A stretch of 64,000 bases of DNA from Nymphaea colorata (GCF_008831285.2 NC_045140.1:2149528-2213527); one strand, 5' to 3'; shown: positions 1 through 14,055, numbered from the stretch's first letter. Numbers and translations are program-made. Notes: a model not told the origin generated them from the sequence alone.

Positions 1-1
1 G

Positions 2-1012
2 ATCCCTCTGAGCCTTGTCGGTTGCTTTCAGTTGGTTGAATTGAAGCTTAAGGCAAATAACCTCTCCGGATCGCTCCATCCCGAGCTTGACGCGCTCTCG
101 AGCCTCAGGATTCTTGATTTGAGTGACAACCGGATCTCCGGAGAGATCCCACTGCCGCTGGCCGGCTGCAAGTCGCTTGAGATCGTGGACCTCAGCAGGA
201 ACGCCTTCACTGGCGAGTTTGCCGATGCCTTCCTCAAGTGGACTGGCCTCCGGATGCTTTCACTTGCTGGAAACAACTTCCAAGGCGAGCTCCCTAGCTG
301 GATCTTCTCCTTCGATAACCTCCGAGTGCTTAACCTCTCTCGCAACAATTTTTCCGGCGCCATACCTGAGAGCGTCCTCAACGCCGACTCTGTCCTCGCC
401 CGCGGCGGTGATCCTCCCGGTCTTTTCCTGGAATTCCACCCGGTTGTCGTGGTCTCGATTGAGATTGCCCCAGAAAATCGGCAATTAGGATTCAGTTATG
501 ATCTCTTGTCGGTAGTAACAATCGACCTCTCTGGAAACTATTTGTCCGGGGAAATTCCGGCTGGCTTGTTGAGTCTGAAGGGTGTGGAATATCTCAACCT
601 CTCCTACAATTCGTTTTCCGGCGGGATTCCGTCGGGTTGGGCAAATATGAGCGCGTTGCGCAGCCTGGACCTCTCCCACAACTCGTTATCCGGCCAGATT
701 CCAGCAGATATCTCAGACCTTGAGAACCTGACCTTCCTGAACCTGTCCTACAATTGCCTCACTGGCTCTGTGCCTGAGAAGAAGCGGATTTGGAGCTTTC
801 AGGGGGCATTCGTGGGTAATCCGGGGCTCTGTGGAGAAGGTTGCTCTGGAAACGATATTCCGGTGCCAGTGGTGAGCGACGGGGAAGAATTCATGTCGAT
901 GACCGCATTTGCTGTAAGCGCGGGGATGAGCTTCTACCTGTCGATTGGTGCACTTTTCCTCTGGCCTCAATCGAGGAATTATGTCCTCCGTCCATGGAAG
1001 CCAGAATCCTGA
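2..1012 (+). CDS. CLV2: CLAVATA2-like LRR receptor-like protein, C-terminal part (5' end outside the window)
   Basis: The reading frame is open from the first bases and ends at TGA 1010-1012, so only the C-terminal part (about 336 residues) is present. It holds tandem plant extracellular LRRs (LxxLxLxxNxxxGxIP). These are interrupted by an island near residues 120-165 that separates the repeats before FSYDLL from those after it. Next come VPEKK and GNPGLCGEGC, a single membrane-spanning stretch (AFAVSAGMSFYLSIGALFLW) and a short basic tail without a kinase. That order, and the phrases GCKSLEIVD, FSYDLL, SLDLSHNSLSGQIP and LNLSYNC, match what I recall of CLAVATA2. CLV2 is a plasma-membrane receptor-like protein that works with the pseudokinase CORYNE in CLE peptide signalling of meristems. 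Family genes are commonly intronless, and no splice is needed here. The alternative is another LRR receptor-like protein of the same shape. Confidence 0.85.
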   Translation: MPLSLVGCFQLVELKLKANNLSGSLHPELDALSSLRILDLSDNRISGEIPLPLAGCKSLEIVDLSRNAFTGEFADAFLKWTGLRMLSLAGNNFQGELPSWIFSFDNLRVLNLSRNNFSGAIPESVLNADSVLARGGDPPGLFLEFHPVVVVSIEIAPENRQLGFSYDLLSVVTIDLSGNYLSGEIPAGLLSLKGVEYLNLSYNSFSGGIPSGWANMSALRSLDLSHNSLSGQIPADISDLENLTFLNLSYNCLTGSVPEKKRIWSFQGAFVGNPGLCGEGCSGNDIPVPVVSDGEEFMSMTAFAVSAGMSFYLSIGALFLWPQSRNYVLRPWKPES

Positions 1013-4000
1013 GGTGGCTTTCCGGCATTAGTTTCTTCATCTGGAGGCAGTTTGTCGTCTTCTGGGACGTGGAATTTGCCATTTGAGAATGGTGAGTTGG
1101 CATGATGAAGTTTGATATGTTGGGGATTGGTATCTAATGGCATCTATCTTGAACGCGTGGTGGTTTGGAAGTCTGTTGGATGGTAGACATGATTTACGCA
1201 CTGCAAAACTTACAATCCACAGAATCAAGAGTGGGAATTTGTGATATTTTGTCGAGCATTTACTCTGCAGGCAGATTAACTTAAATGGTGAGCAACTGCT
1301 CACTACGTATGGGGTAAGAAGGGTAGGGATCCATGCAGAATTGAATTCTTTTCGTTGTTGGGATGCTTGGTTTATGGACTTCAAAGCTGATTCCATTGAT
1401 TAAAGATTTTTGCTCCATAAGTTGCACAATACTGAGATCTGTATTTTGAGGGAAAAGTAATGGATGGTGGTAAATGGGTGGTTGGAAACAGGGACAGCGT
1501 TTTAGATATTGACACCAATTTTCTCACTCCATGATGTTGATATTAAGTGCTGCGATTCCATGGAAACTTCTTCCAATATTGTGAAGGGTTGATTAAGATA
1601 ATTCCACTAGAAAGAACAACGATTTGTACATATGCAGTAAATTGGTTTCCAATTTTTCAGCTTCCAGAAGTGGAATGGTCAAATGATTTTTGTTCTGTTT
1701 TTACATGTCAGAAACAGAAGGAGCCTATTTGCTTCTGGAGTGCTCGTGTTGTGGAGGGAAGGCGTTGGTCTAAAAATTTGAAGCCCGAGGCAAGTTAAAG
1801 TTTTCCCGTTTCTTCTGTTTCTCTTTCTTCTTGAAAAAGGTCTTTGTTCAAATAAATACTTGGAAGGAAATAATTATCATACATTGGTAAATCTCTGCTT
1901 TAATGCTCGTTTGGGATATTTTAGCGTATTAAGAATTACGATTGCATATGTAGAAGTTAAGTAGTGGGGACTATAGCCATGTGCATGCATATGCTTTTTG
2001 CTCACACGACAATGAATTAATGTAGGAAAAATGCACTTCTAGTTGTTTAGTGGTCTGCTACTTGCAAGTGTCATTTGATACATGTGGATTTCCTGTGCAA
2101 ATGACGAGCTGAAATATACTGCATTATTTAGTGATTTGATGTATCTTAATTGTTGCTTCATAGGCATGAAGCTTGCCTGATTGAAGTGGGAGGACCAAAA
2201 GCTTGTGATGTTCATTGTGCACTTTAACGAGCAATCAATGAATATCAATATCTGCCAAGTTGTCACTTGATAATTATTTGATCTTATGCTTTATCTTGTC
2301 GTAGTTGATCCTGATTTAACAGGATGACTTGACTATAGCTTCACTGCTTTGTCTTGTCGTAGTTGATCCTGATTTAACAGGATGACTTGGCTATAGCTTC
2401 ATTGCTTTCTCACTTTTATTTTTTCAATTGCTGCATGTTTTTGTTTTATTCCATTTGTAAATCCATCTTAATCATAAGGTGGAGTTTTCTAATCTACTAA
2501 TGAAAAGCCAACAGTAGTGATGGGGGCTAAATTAAATCCATAAGAAAATGTCAGTTCATAGTTGGCAGGCCCTTGAATCTTACCCGTATCAGTTGGCTAC
2601 TGGGTCATGGGTCAGGGAATTGACTCGGTAACTCGTCCTGGTCAAGCAATAAATTTTTTATCATGTATTTTTGTACTACGAATTAACGAAGAAATGGAAT
2701 ATATCGATAAAATGACAAATAAATACCAAGTAACATAGTAAATATAATCAAATTTCTAGAGTTGATGAACACAACTATACAAAATAACAAATTAATAATT
2801 AAAATGGTCGGATTAGTTTATTTCTAGTAAACAACTATAGTTTATTTCTTAGTGATTGAGTAATAGTGTTGCTGAATGAAACAGTCTACAGTCACACGAT
2901 CCTGAGCTGATTCAACCGCTTCAGCCAATACGGAACCTAGTCTTGTAGGAATATGGTTGCATTTGTGTCAACATTTGACTCTGGACCAGTCTATAGCTAT
3001 CCAAGTCAAATGGGACTATTCCTGACTCAACTCGTCAGGTTTGTCAACTACGCATAGGCCTATAATTAGCTCTAACGCCTTGTGATGGCAATAATCTTGG
3101 TACGAGTACCAGTCTACCATTAAAAACGTCTAAAAGATAAACCGCCTCCAATTATTGTCTTGCTAAACATCCTGTGAAGATGATGAATATTGCTCCTTAG
3201 TCTCAGTGTCAAACTTTGTTCTACGTACTTACCTGGTATCCTTTTTTTTTTTTCTCAGGAAAAGCTTATCTTTAGCCGGGCAAGTTCCGACGAAATGAGC
3301 AAGCTGTATCTACTCATTTTCAAGCTTAGGATATTTGAAGTTCATGGATGCTGTATAGTGCAATTGATCACCATTCCAAATCCTTAGTGGCAGTTGGGCT
3401 CATGCTGACGTTTGACACTTCCTTTACAAGTCCCTTAAGTCTGTACACGTCATTCCTATGTTCAGCATTTAGATAAATGTACAAAGGTTGGCTGCTGTAT
3501 TATGTGTTTGTTAGTTCCAGTGTTCGTTTCAAAAAGACGCTGAATGAGAATGGAGCCCCTGAATAAAAAATACTGCGCGTCCAGATTTTCATTGTTTCCA
3601 TCTATCACTGAATGTGCACCATGAATGTCTTGTTCTCCAAAACACTATGTTGCTTGCTTTCACTTCCACTTTAATACCCCATATTTTGTTGCTTTGAAGA
3701 GGCCAAAGCGCCTTTCTTTTTTTCATGTTCCCGAGGTCTAGGGCTGCTTCAGGACATCGGTAGAAAGCAAGATAAGTGTTGTGCATCAACTGTTTGCAAT
3801 GTAGAGAAGTGGTGCTTAGTTTCACTAGCCTGCCAGTTCAACCAGCGACACTACCCTATCGGGGCCTTGAAGGACTCGATGGTTAGTGGAATGGCTCTAG
3901 ATGGAGGGACTTACAATTCGCTTTTGGCAGTTATTGCTTCCCTTTGTGACTCCTCTCCTGTTGCAGGGTTAGAATGTTGTCTGAGACACCCTTGATTTCA

Positions 4001-4344
4001 GTTGGCAGCATGTGATGTTGTGCATCTTTGGTTCATTCATGTCTTTACGCCAAATGAGGTTCAGCCGGTTAGAGGGACCCACTCGTTGCCTTTGTCACGA
4101 CTCTTGCAGCTGCAACCGCAATCCTAGAACCAAGAACCACAATAAAGGTTGCAGTTCAGCTATGATTAACCGTGAGAGGATCAAACAACTCAAGTGGTAC
4201 TCGATCCTTTTATGTTTGAGCCAAAAGCTTGATTAACCGAAAGAAATCATGAATTTAATGCATGTCATCTCGATTAGGCTTGGGTATGCATATATGGGCC
4301 CATGGTATGAAGTATGGGTCGCCGGTTTTAACATTGTATGGTTC
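1013..4344. other. Intergenic DNA downstream of the CLV2-like gene
   Basis: No supportable gene on either strand. The first few hundred bases should hold the CLV2 3' UTR, but I could not fix a poly(A) site. The stretch is AT-rich, with only short reading frames that lack family motifs, plus a 58-bp tandem duplication at 2288-2403. Confidence 0.5.
2288..2403. repeat. 58-bp tandem duplication
   Basis: Two nearly identical 58-bp units sit head to tail, each with the phrase GTAGTTGATCCTGATTTAAC; these start at about 2301 and 2359. They differ at a few positions, such as gacttgac against gacttggc. A third unit starts (gcttt) and breaks off. Confidence 0.85.
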
Positions 4345-4527
4345 TTTTGGTTCTGTTCTATAGCCATGCATTTGATGTCCCTTGTGCACATGCCTGTCAA
4401 GTGTGGCGGTCTATTGAATCTTTGCTTGACCAATTTTTTTTGGGAGAATGCACTTACTATTGCCTCCAAGCGGCACTGGGTCGCTTGGGATGGTACCTGT
4501 ATGCTCAAAGCTAAAGATGGTTTTTAG
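4345..4527 (+). mobile_element. LINE reverse transcriptase C-terminal remnant
   Basis: An open stretch of about 60 codons reads SIAMHLMSLVHMPV, then NFFWEN, then KRHWVAWDGTC and a degenerate KAKDGF. This is the pattern found at the C-terminal end of plant LINE (L1-like) reverse transcriptases: a 'P..HFMS..cmP' segment, then 'FFWG', then 'HWVaWd..C.PK..GGLG'. A stop follows where GGLG would continue, and no upstream RT catalytic motif is seen, so it is a short decayed fragment. Family placement rests on motif spacing only. Confidence 0.55.
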
Positions 4528-6645
4528 ATGTTCTGGATCTGCAGTTTCAGAGTATTCCTTTGGTTTTTAAGCGGTGACATGCTACCCGTCAAGTTGACTA
4601 CTTTCCGAGAAATATTAACTGCCTTTGGATTAACGGCCTGTGCCACAACATTGCTGAAAAATAAACTTCCGAGAAAAAAATGCAATTGGTGAAAAATATT
4701 CTCAGTTGTTGCACAACATTGCTAACTATTCTCAGTTCTAAAACTTGTTTATCCATTAGCTGTTTTGTTATGCGTGATCAATTTCTCTACCATTTGTGTT
4801 TCATGCACTGTCACAGTGATGCCTACAGAGGAGGAAAGAGAATTGAGATCATGTTTGTGCGCGTCTTGTACCTTATTAGACGATTATTTTGATGTCGGTG
4901 GATGATTCATCCATACTGAGAAGCTGGATTTAAATGTGTTAAAAACATCATTCATAGTCATTCAGGAATTGCTTGGACTTACTATGCATTGCCAAATACA
5001 CTGTATTACATTATGTGATATGTTGAGGGATAGAAATTTATTAGAAGGTGGTCATGACATAAAGTAGAAGAACATATTGCTACATCTTTTTAGTCGTTGG
5101 ACATGAACACAATCGTGCATGTCAAATGCATTTCAACATCAAGGACAGACAATTAGCGAGTATGTTCGTCTTATCTTGCATGTAATTTGTTGAGTGGGGA
5201 AAGATCACATCTAACGACTAGACATCAATTGGAGACGGTCTTTTTCGTCAACTTCATGGTTCTCGTTGTTGATAACACGTTTATCTTCTTCTTCATCTTC
5301 TACATTTTCTTCCTTTTCGGGTCACTTTCTTCAATGCACCAGGGGTTAGATCAATTGAAAATGAGTGGATAGTGTTAGAATTTGTGAATAGAGCAAGAAA
5401 AAAAAAATTCTGTTGAATGTTTGAGAAATGCAATAAGGGTGATTGAAATTTTCCATCTATTCATGATCCTAGAAAGGCCGCTTTGTATTTTGCCTCAATG
5501 GGTATACCATAGCTGTTTTGGCTAGGGGCTAGTGAAAAGACATGTTTTTATTTGATTTTCATGGATGGTTATGAGCCAGTGAAAAAACATATATCTAATT
5601 CTATTTCTGCTATCCTGTCTTAAGTGGTGGGACACTGTAACTAAGTTAAAGGTGCACTGCTACCATCGATGACGCTGATGCAGTTTAAGATCCTGAAAGT
5701 GGGGAGAATGGAGGGCCTTCGGGCTTCATTTCTGCACTATGGATTATTAACCTCCTGAAAAGCCGTTTTGTATTTTGTTGCAGGGACTTTTAGTGGAGAT
5801 CACCACTAGAATTCTATAAACCTTACAAACAATGGTGTAACTAGAAAAAGCACTCATTGATAAATACTCATATCTGGAGGAGCACCCTATATATGTATGA
5901 CAGTGAATATTAAATTTGCCAATGTAAAATAATGAGATTTTAAGGAGCTGGCATGGGCACCTGCCCACACCAACCACATGTGGCTCCTCCACTGCTTACA
6001 AATGGTAAGATTTTCGTGTTCTTGAACCCTTTTCCTGTTCCCGTAAACAGGTGAAAATAGTTTGCTCCTTTGATATGCTCGGTTGCCGAACACATGCCCA
6101 ATCGGCTGGAAACCGAAGTAAGTTTCCTCAACATTATGGAATTCTAGTCCTAGAATTTAAGTTCTAGGGCCATCTCACGGGCCCTCCTAGAAAGAGAAAG
6201 AACCAGCAGGTTAACGACCTTAAGGATGATCTCAACGTAGAAAGAAATAAAAACAATAAGTTGATTGGCTCGTAGGTTGTCTATGTTAAGTTTAGCTCAG
6301 CTAAGTTATCCACCAAGTGACCACTCCGTGCAGCCTTAACTCATACCAAATTATGAAATCACCCGCTTGATTATTGTCAGCCACGGTTTTCTGATGATCT
6401 ACGTTGACAAAGTTCCCCTTTCTATACCCCAGTTTAAGCAGGAGGAGTTCCCGACTTCGCATTTCTCATTTCTGTACTATTATAGGCCAGGATGGTGCTC
6501 AGTTTCTGTACTCGTAGTGAATCATCAAGTCGACTGCTTGGCAGGACAAAAGAGTTCGAGACGTTACTCGTTATAATCATTAATTAGTCCTCGTTTCATC
6601 AGTCGAGGCTGGTAGCTCATTTATCTATTGAGAAGTAAGAAAAAG
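4528..6645. other. Intergenic DNA upstream of the FHY1-like gene
   Basis: No gene is supportable. About 5830-6000 is a minus-oriented copy of the dispersed repeat seen at 57785-57945. The FHY1 promoter and 5' UTR must lie just before 6646, but I see no convincing TATA box. Confidence 0.45.
5830..6000 (-). repeat. Dispersed repeat with a GTGGGCA..TGCCCAC palindrome, copy 1
   Basis: Read on the minus strand, this segment runs from a palindromic GTGGGCAGGTGCCCA-type motif through an AT-rich body to CCTCCAGATATGAGTATTTAT and CTAGTTACACCATTG. The plus-strand segment at 57785-57945 follows the same course (GTGGGCAACTGCCCAC, CCTCCAGATATAAGTGTTTAT, CTAGTTCCGCCATTG). Looser relatives are at 43390-43550, 55130-55260 and 56715-56765. 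Confidence 0.6.
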
Positions 6646-8977
6646 ATGGGGTGTAATATATTCCACGATTGGGGACTAGGGGTTTGGTTTCTTATGGCAT
6701 CCATTGCTATGGGCCTGGTTTTCAGATCCTCTTTTCTGTCACCCCTTCAGCCCACAACGAGATCCAGCTGCCATATTGCTTCATCTACAGGGCCTCCCAC
6801 TGTCTCCACTTGCTCAATGGGGGAGCGAAAGAAGCTGCCCATCCTGCTTTTTGATGTCATGGACACCATCGTCAGGGACCCTTTTTATGAGGACGTGCCT
6901 GCTTTCTTCGGGTATGTTTGTCCTTCAGAATGATTTCACGCTGGTCCTTTCAGGATTCAGTGCTTGAAAAGTCGAAATGGTAAATAGATATGTTTTGCTT
7001 AAGAATACAAAAATATGGAATGCTTGTTGCTAGTCCTTATCCGGACAGTACTAGGGCGGTTCTTTTTCTTTTCATGCTTTATTTTGATATGGTGATTCTG
7101 ATTGGTTGGTATCACCAAGACCAGTATTTTTGGGGTCGGTTTGGTTTTAGATTTTCGTCTTGAAGAGTCGCAAGGTGAAATTAGTTTTGATTGCTTATCA
7201 GTATTCGACTTTGCTGGTGTTGGACTTTTGATTTGGGCATTGGGAATTAGGACCGTTTTCGTTGTTTTTTAGTAGTTTTAATGCTTCTTTGACTACATTT
7301 GGGTGATTTGTACTCGAATAATCAAATGGTTAGCGATCGAATTGGATGCTTCTTGCGAAAAGTGTTGTTATTTTTCTGATTATTTAACCGTATGGATTTC
7401 TAATATCGTTGTTGCTAGATGAATGAGTTTTCCTGTGATGTTCCAAGAAGGTTACGTGAGTCGGGAGGCAGTGGTGGTAATCCATGATTTGGGGTGGCCG
7501 CGAATTTAAAGAATTTAAACGCACAATATGACTGTGTGCTTTAATTGGAGTTTTCTTAATGTTTTTTTACTTTTAGCTACTTTTTTTTCCCTTGTAAGTA
7601 TTTTCTGGTATCTTCTGTTGGCGGATAAGAATTTTGTTTCTTTCCTCTAGTAATTAACAACTTCGCGATGCTAATGTTATTTTTACTCTTCCGTTGTTTC
7701 TTGTTTTTCCTTTCTCCAATAGCTAGAACTGGAGTATTCTATGGGCGCCTTTTCCTATTATGGTTATGTTTCTCTCACTGGCAATAACTATAGACGGATT
7801 TGTTTTTTCCAAATTCTACTGCTTTATGGACAATGTCTCTTCTTTCTCTGTTTTGGTTTGCTATCTCATCGGCCTGAGTTTGTTTTTCTCTAGAACAATT
7901 TTATAAGCGCTCAAGCCAGCTGATAAGAAAATTGGTGTTTGTATCATGGACAATCGTAGTAAAATTGGGTCATTTACAGTTGAATTTAGGCTGCATCTTA
8001 GGTCAGTCAGACTGTTTGTTTTACTGATGTCAAATTTTTGTTCTCTGGTTGTGTTCATTCAGGTCATGCTTGTCAGGAAGATTATGCCAAATAATTTTTC
8101 TGCTTATGCATAAGAATTAACATTTATGCTTTCATCTTGGAGATTTTTTTCCATCTGCTCTGTATCCTTGTGCTCCCTTTATATGTTTTCCATTCAACAA
8201 ACACTTGTCAGTCATGGAAGAATGAAATAATTTTAATAGCTCATATCAGATTATTTTCCATGCCCAGAATGCCAATGAAAGAATTGTTAGAGGCCAAGCA
8301 TCCAACTGCTTGGGGTGAGTTTGAAGAGGGACTAATAAATGAGGTATTATATATGATGCAATTGAAAGTTCTTATGAGCCAAACCAAACCTGTCAGTGAG
8401 CAGATTTTAAGATGAAAATTGATTGCTGCCGCTTTGTTCTGGTTTTTCATCTTCTTTTCCCCCCTATACCATATTAAACATTATAAGGTCTTCCACTTTT
8501 CATCTTCACTAACATGTTTTTTAGTAATCTGTAATATTTTCATCTTTTTATCTATTCCTGCCATAGTCATTCATGTCAGCTATTTTTTAGTATATCATCA
8601 TAGTTTTGACGAATTTAAAGGTTTATGTGCAACCACAAATTATTAGGAAATATTCTGAAGGTCCGGAAAAGGATGTGTTCTGATAATGATGTGGAGGTAT
8701 CGTGACTTACTGAAAATCTAACGACAATGCTGTGGAGGTCTTCTGATTTATGCAGAATCTGAAACAAGAGAAAGCTTGAGACTTTAGCCAAAGCCAATCA
8801 AGGAGTGGAGTGGCACAGGTATAAGGTAGATGATAGTTGGGTTAATGGCTGGATGTGGGGTCTAGGGGAGGATGCATTTATTATTCGACTCTCCTTCCCA
8901 CCAACATTAAAGTGGTCTTCCACTTTCATTTCTGCTGACTGTTCTTCTTCTGGAGCCCTTCCATCTCTAATTAGGAT

Positions 8978-9070
<93 letters not shown>

Positions 9071-12000
9071 GTGTATGCATATATGCAGGCATATACATGC
9101 ACACATTGAACCAGTCCCATTTGAAACTTGGTTTCAACACATCTTTCATTTTTTAGGGTTCTTTTGAAAAAATAATTATGAAGTTATGATGTGCACGTTT
9201 ACAAACATATAAATCAACAGGATTCATGTACTTGGACCTGTAAAATGAGTTTTAAAAGCCAAAAATGTTCTACTCTGGGTTTGAAAATCTTATGTACACA
9301 TTCTAAAGATATTACTTTTTATAGGTTCATAATGTTTTGCATGTAAAGATGACATCTATAAGGTTGATTAAGAAAAAAATAGGTGAAAAAAAACACTAAA
9401 AATGAATTGTGTGGTAAAACCAGTCCCCAAATGGAAGTGGTTAAGCTGAAGTATCACCGATCGGTTGGGCCGACTTATACGTATATCGTAAGCGTATCGT
9501 AAATGTATTTTTTTAATTCATTTAAAAATAAAAAAATCCGAAAAATAGATGAAATTTCTGAAAAAAAAGGAAAAATAATTTTTTTTTCTATATAAAACAA
9601 CTCATTAGAGTACCAAACACATAAATAAACATTCATAATTTGTCATCCACACACATAAATAATGATATGATAAGCATGATAAAGTTTAAAGTCTTAAAGA
9701 CTTTTACCGTCAAAGTTTCACAGTTTCACAGTTTTACATCATATCATCAAAGATTTAGAACATAGAATGTATCTATTCATCTTCTTCATTTCCATTATGA
9801 TCTTCGCCATTTTCTTCTCCCTTCAGTGCGGCGGTTTCTTCCTTCAATCGTCGCTTTTTGGTGATTTCTATCCAAAATGATAAAAGCTCCTCCTCCCACA
9901 GCTCTTACGAATGCTGGAAATGAAAGGGAGGCAGGGTTTTAATCATGAAACTTTTGAAAAGGGTTTGAACAACTTAAAAAAAAGAAAACCCATATCATAC
10001 AATATGGGCTGTATCGTACGATACAGGTGCCCGTACCGTACGATACATACGATGCAAGTACGATACGCAAACATCTCGCTTTGTCTCTGAATAAGGGACA
10101 TCCAATGGTCACAACCCAAGCTAAAGGGGATCTGACCTGATTTATTTCATTTTATCTTTTCGCATTGTTACATAAAAAATCTGAAAGACCCAAACAACTT
10201 ATAATATAACACACCAAAACCCGATACAAAAATGACCCACAAAGACAACACATAAATGCAATAAGTATTGGATCTGATCCAAATCTGATATGGGACTTGA
10301 TCCATATATCTTAATAGCCTCCCTCTAGTTGAACACGGTCTTAGACCATGGACAACTTGTTTTTAAAGTAGAATCTTTGCTATGTTAGTTGTGTGGTAAA
10401 TATGTACTTGATTCTGGCCAACTTCCTTGTCTTCAATGGTCTGTCTCACAAAGTTCTGGTTTATCTCATTGTGCTTTATATAACCATAATGTATGGGGTT
10501 AAAAGCTTAAAAGATATGCTGATAGAATTATGATTATCACATAACAAAGTTGATACACTCTCCCAACTCTATCAATATTTAGCTTTAGTGTTCAACTTGC
10601 TCTCAACCCATTGTTTTCGACCACCTTGTGATAAGAAACTTTCTCCCAGAAATATATGATGACCTGAAACTGGCATTCATCAGGATCATCTGCTCATTCT
10701 GCATCTATATAAGTAACCAATTCATTTATATAAATGATCATTTCAACAGCTTACTGGATTGGGGCTTATAGACAAAGTACAATATTTTCAATTTTTTACT
10801 TCCATCTCCAATGGCCGCATAATTTTTCCCAGTATAGATGGTAAGCTTGGATAATTTATCTACACCCAACATGGATAGCTGCATCTGAACCAATGCACCA
10901 TATTCCTTGATCATTTTGCTTACAATGCATGTCCTCCACATCTCATCAAACTTGAGATTTGTTCATATCGTGACCAAAATCATGTGCTTTATTTTGTTGG
11001 CTTGTCCCAGCAGTTTGGTTTCTGCGAAATGGGGCTAGCTCAACAGCCAGGTCTTTCTGTTCTTCTGTATAAATATAGGCTGAACCTCATTTCGTGTTTT
11101 AGCGTGGAGTTCTGAGTCTCCTTTTTCATGAGATCCAGTTTTTCTCCTCCAGTTCGTTGATCTTTTGGAGTATCAATCTTGATTTTGTTCTTGAGATCCA
11201 TTTACTTTTCGTAGATTCATGTTGAATCTAGTTGCTGTTGTTCCTCCTATTTCACTACACTTGAAAATCATTCTGGTTGGGCCTGTCTAACGCCATCTTA
11301 CCAATCCCACAGAGAGAGCGAGAGAGAGAGAGAGAGAGAGAGAGAGTTAAAACATTATTTTCTTAGGAAAATGCAGTTTTGCTTTTTTGGCATTCAAAAC
11401 ATGTCCTTTTCTTTACTTTAAGTGAAAAGGCGGGCTGATGAAAGAAATATATTGGTTTACTAGACAAACTTTTTCATAGAATATAAAGTAAGCTTATTTA
11501 ATTTCTAAGAACTTAGAATTAAAGCAGTCTTGGGGCCTTCTTAATTTTTTGAGTGGGCCTCAGCACTGGTCTTAGGTGTTTTCAGTATCAGTTTTTTTCC
11601 TTCCTTTTTCCTGGGATAGGGGGTCACTGGAGAGGAATATCCAAGGAGGGTTATCTATGTCACTTGTTTGCATCTGCAAAGCTATTTCAAAGAGCTTGAG
11701 TATGGGGTAGCTATATAAATGAAAGGATATGATTGTCAAATGTCAACATATAGTTAATAAATTGATAAACATACCATAAAAATTCATAAATAAATTGTTT
11801 CAGACAAAAAGAGACAATATAGTTGAACAAATTATATATGGACTTTATGGAAGCATTAACCATCATCATGGTCATGCCTTCATGGTAGACAAGGCAAACA
11901 TGTACATCTTGAGGGGACAGGAAACATGTAAAATGCAAGTGGCTTCTCTCATGAGCAAAGAAAACACAAAGTCATTAAGGAAGTCTGTTGTATTTCTAGA

Positions 12001-14022
12001 GCTCTCCATTCTCAAATACATACAATTATTAATAGTAATATAATTATACCAAAAATGATAATAACAACAACTGCACAAACAATAATAATAGTAAGAATAA
12101 TGATGTTAAGAAGGAACACAGTGACTATGATGATGATGGCAACAATGATGCTAACAATAACAACTTTGAGTTTCGCTATGTTGTCCAATGGGTGAATCGC
12201 TATATCGATCTTGTTGTCTCTCGTTGGATTCAACAATTATTTAGTAAAAAATGTCTAGTTTTCCACAGCGAACTGGAAGACCAGATGCTTTGGCTAGGTT
12301 TGGAAACATTTCTGCTTCTGTTGCATTGTTACCCTGCTGTAACTTGTGAAATTTATTCCATGTACTTTCTTGATATTTTTTTCAATATTCCAGAGTGAGC
12401 TTGCCTCAAAATTCTTCAAAGATGGCAGACCTTTAGATTTGGAAGGTATAATTATATCCCTGTATTAACTTTTGTATTTGGCTACACAGCCTAGTATTTT
12501 ATCTGCAAAAACATCTGCAATACAAAATGACACAGAAGATTTATCTCTTCTCTTTATATCCTTATGTAAAAACACTCTTATACTGTTTTTTACTACAAGC
12601 ATCTATACTAAAATGCTTCCTACTTTTCCCATGTGTTTAAGATTGATTATGTTACAGAACTATGATTGTACAATGTGGTACGCCCTTCAGCTCACATTTA
12701 TGGTTCCATTATATGTTTACATGAAATTAAGTTCTCATCCCTATTGATTTACAAAAACTAGTTTGTCAAATAACACATATATGTTTGAAAGATATTATTG
12801 TTTCTGAAGGCATCATGTTCGACTCTCTTCAGTCATGCGATTGTCAAAAGATTTACCCTGGAACCTTAATATAGGTAGGTATTAACTTGATTTGGTATTT
12901 CTATTGGATTAGAATACCAAATCGGGTTATTTCATGACCTTGTTACCATATTACATTATAGGCCATTCTCCTCAAAAGTGCATTCCATGTTCAATGTAAT
13001 GAAACCTGGAGTGACAGGGAGATATGCAGTTTGTTTCCGATAAGTTACTTTTGGAATAATATGCACACATAAACTTGCACCTGTGAAATGATATAGGCCA
13101 TCCCTTCCATTTCTTTTGACAAATATCACATCCAAAGGAAGAAAGAATCAGTTAAATAGCATTAAGTAGAGAGATCTTCAAAGTTCATCAGACTGTTGAA
13201 TGTAAAGTAAAGATTGTCTGGGACATTGTTCTTTCTTGCTTCACAAGATTCTCATCTTAGAGTTTGCTATTTTATTGTACTTCCCTCAACTATCTGACTT
13301 GGTTTTTTCAGGTTTGAAGGATTGCATGAGACATGGCTATTCCTACCTCAGTGGCATGCAAATGTTACTTCAAAATTTGAAAGAAAGTGGCTACGAGATG
13401 CATGCTTTTACTAATTACCCTGTATGGTAGGCACATGGAGTCATTTTTTATATAACTATTGTTAAACATGATATATTGATAAAGTCTACAGGTACATGTT
13501 GATTGAAGAAGAACTAAAACTTTCAGCATACTTAAATTGGACATTCTGCTCATGCTTCACAGGTGAACTTGTGTCTTTTATGTCCTGTGTAATGTTTCGG
13601 TGCCTAAGGATGATAAAGTTTGACTTTCCTATAAACATGTCAGCTTCTGTTTATTATTATTTATGCCGATGATTTGTGAAATGAGTTGGTACAAAGAGGC
13701 TCACACTTAGCAATAGGTCAAAACGAACCTCAGATACAGGGCCACAACAGTCCCAAAGAACAACCACTTAACAGAAAACTCACAAAGCTTGTCTGGAAAT
13801 AATTCATTAATTCAAAAAAGAACTGGCATACACAAGCAATTCAACCTCTAAACTTATGCATAAATTCATCACCAAAAAATTGGTATTAACTTCTATCTAT
13901 GATGAGCCGATGGCTTATGGTGCCTTTAGTGACGATTTATGGTCTTTTAAAAGACACATTTTTAAATTTTAACCATCCAAAAACTATTTGACAAATGTCA
14001 GCCAGCTTGTTTCAATTTTCTT

Positions 14023-14055
<33 letters not shown>

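Noticed and set aside
8798-9167. Frames reading through the (CT)n(AT)n tract
   Set aside because: The translation is SLSL and YIYI repeats from a microsatellite inside an FHY1 intron.
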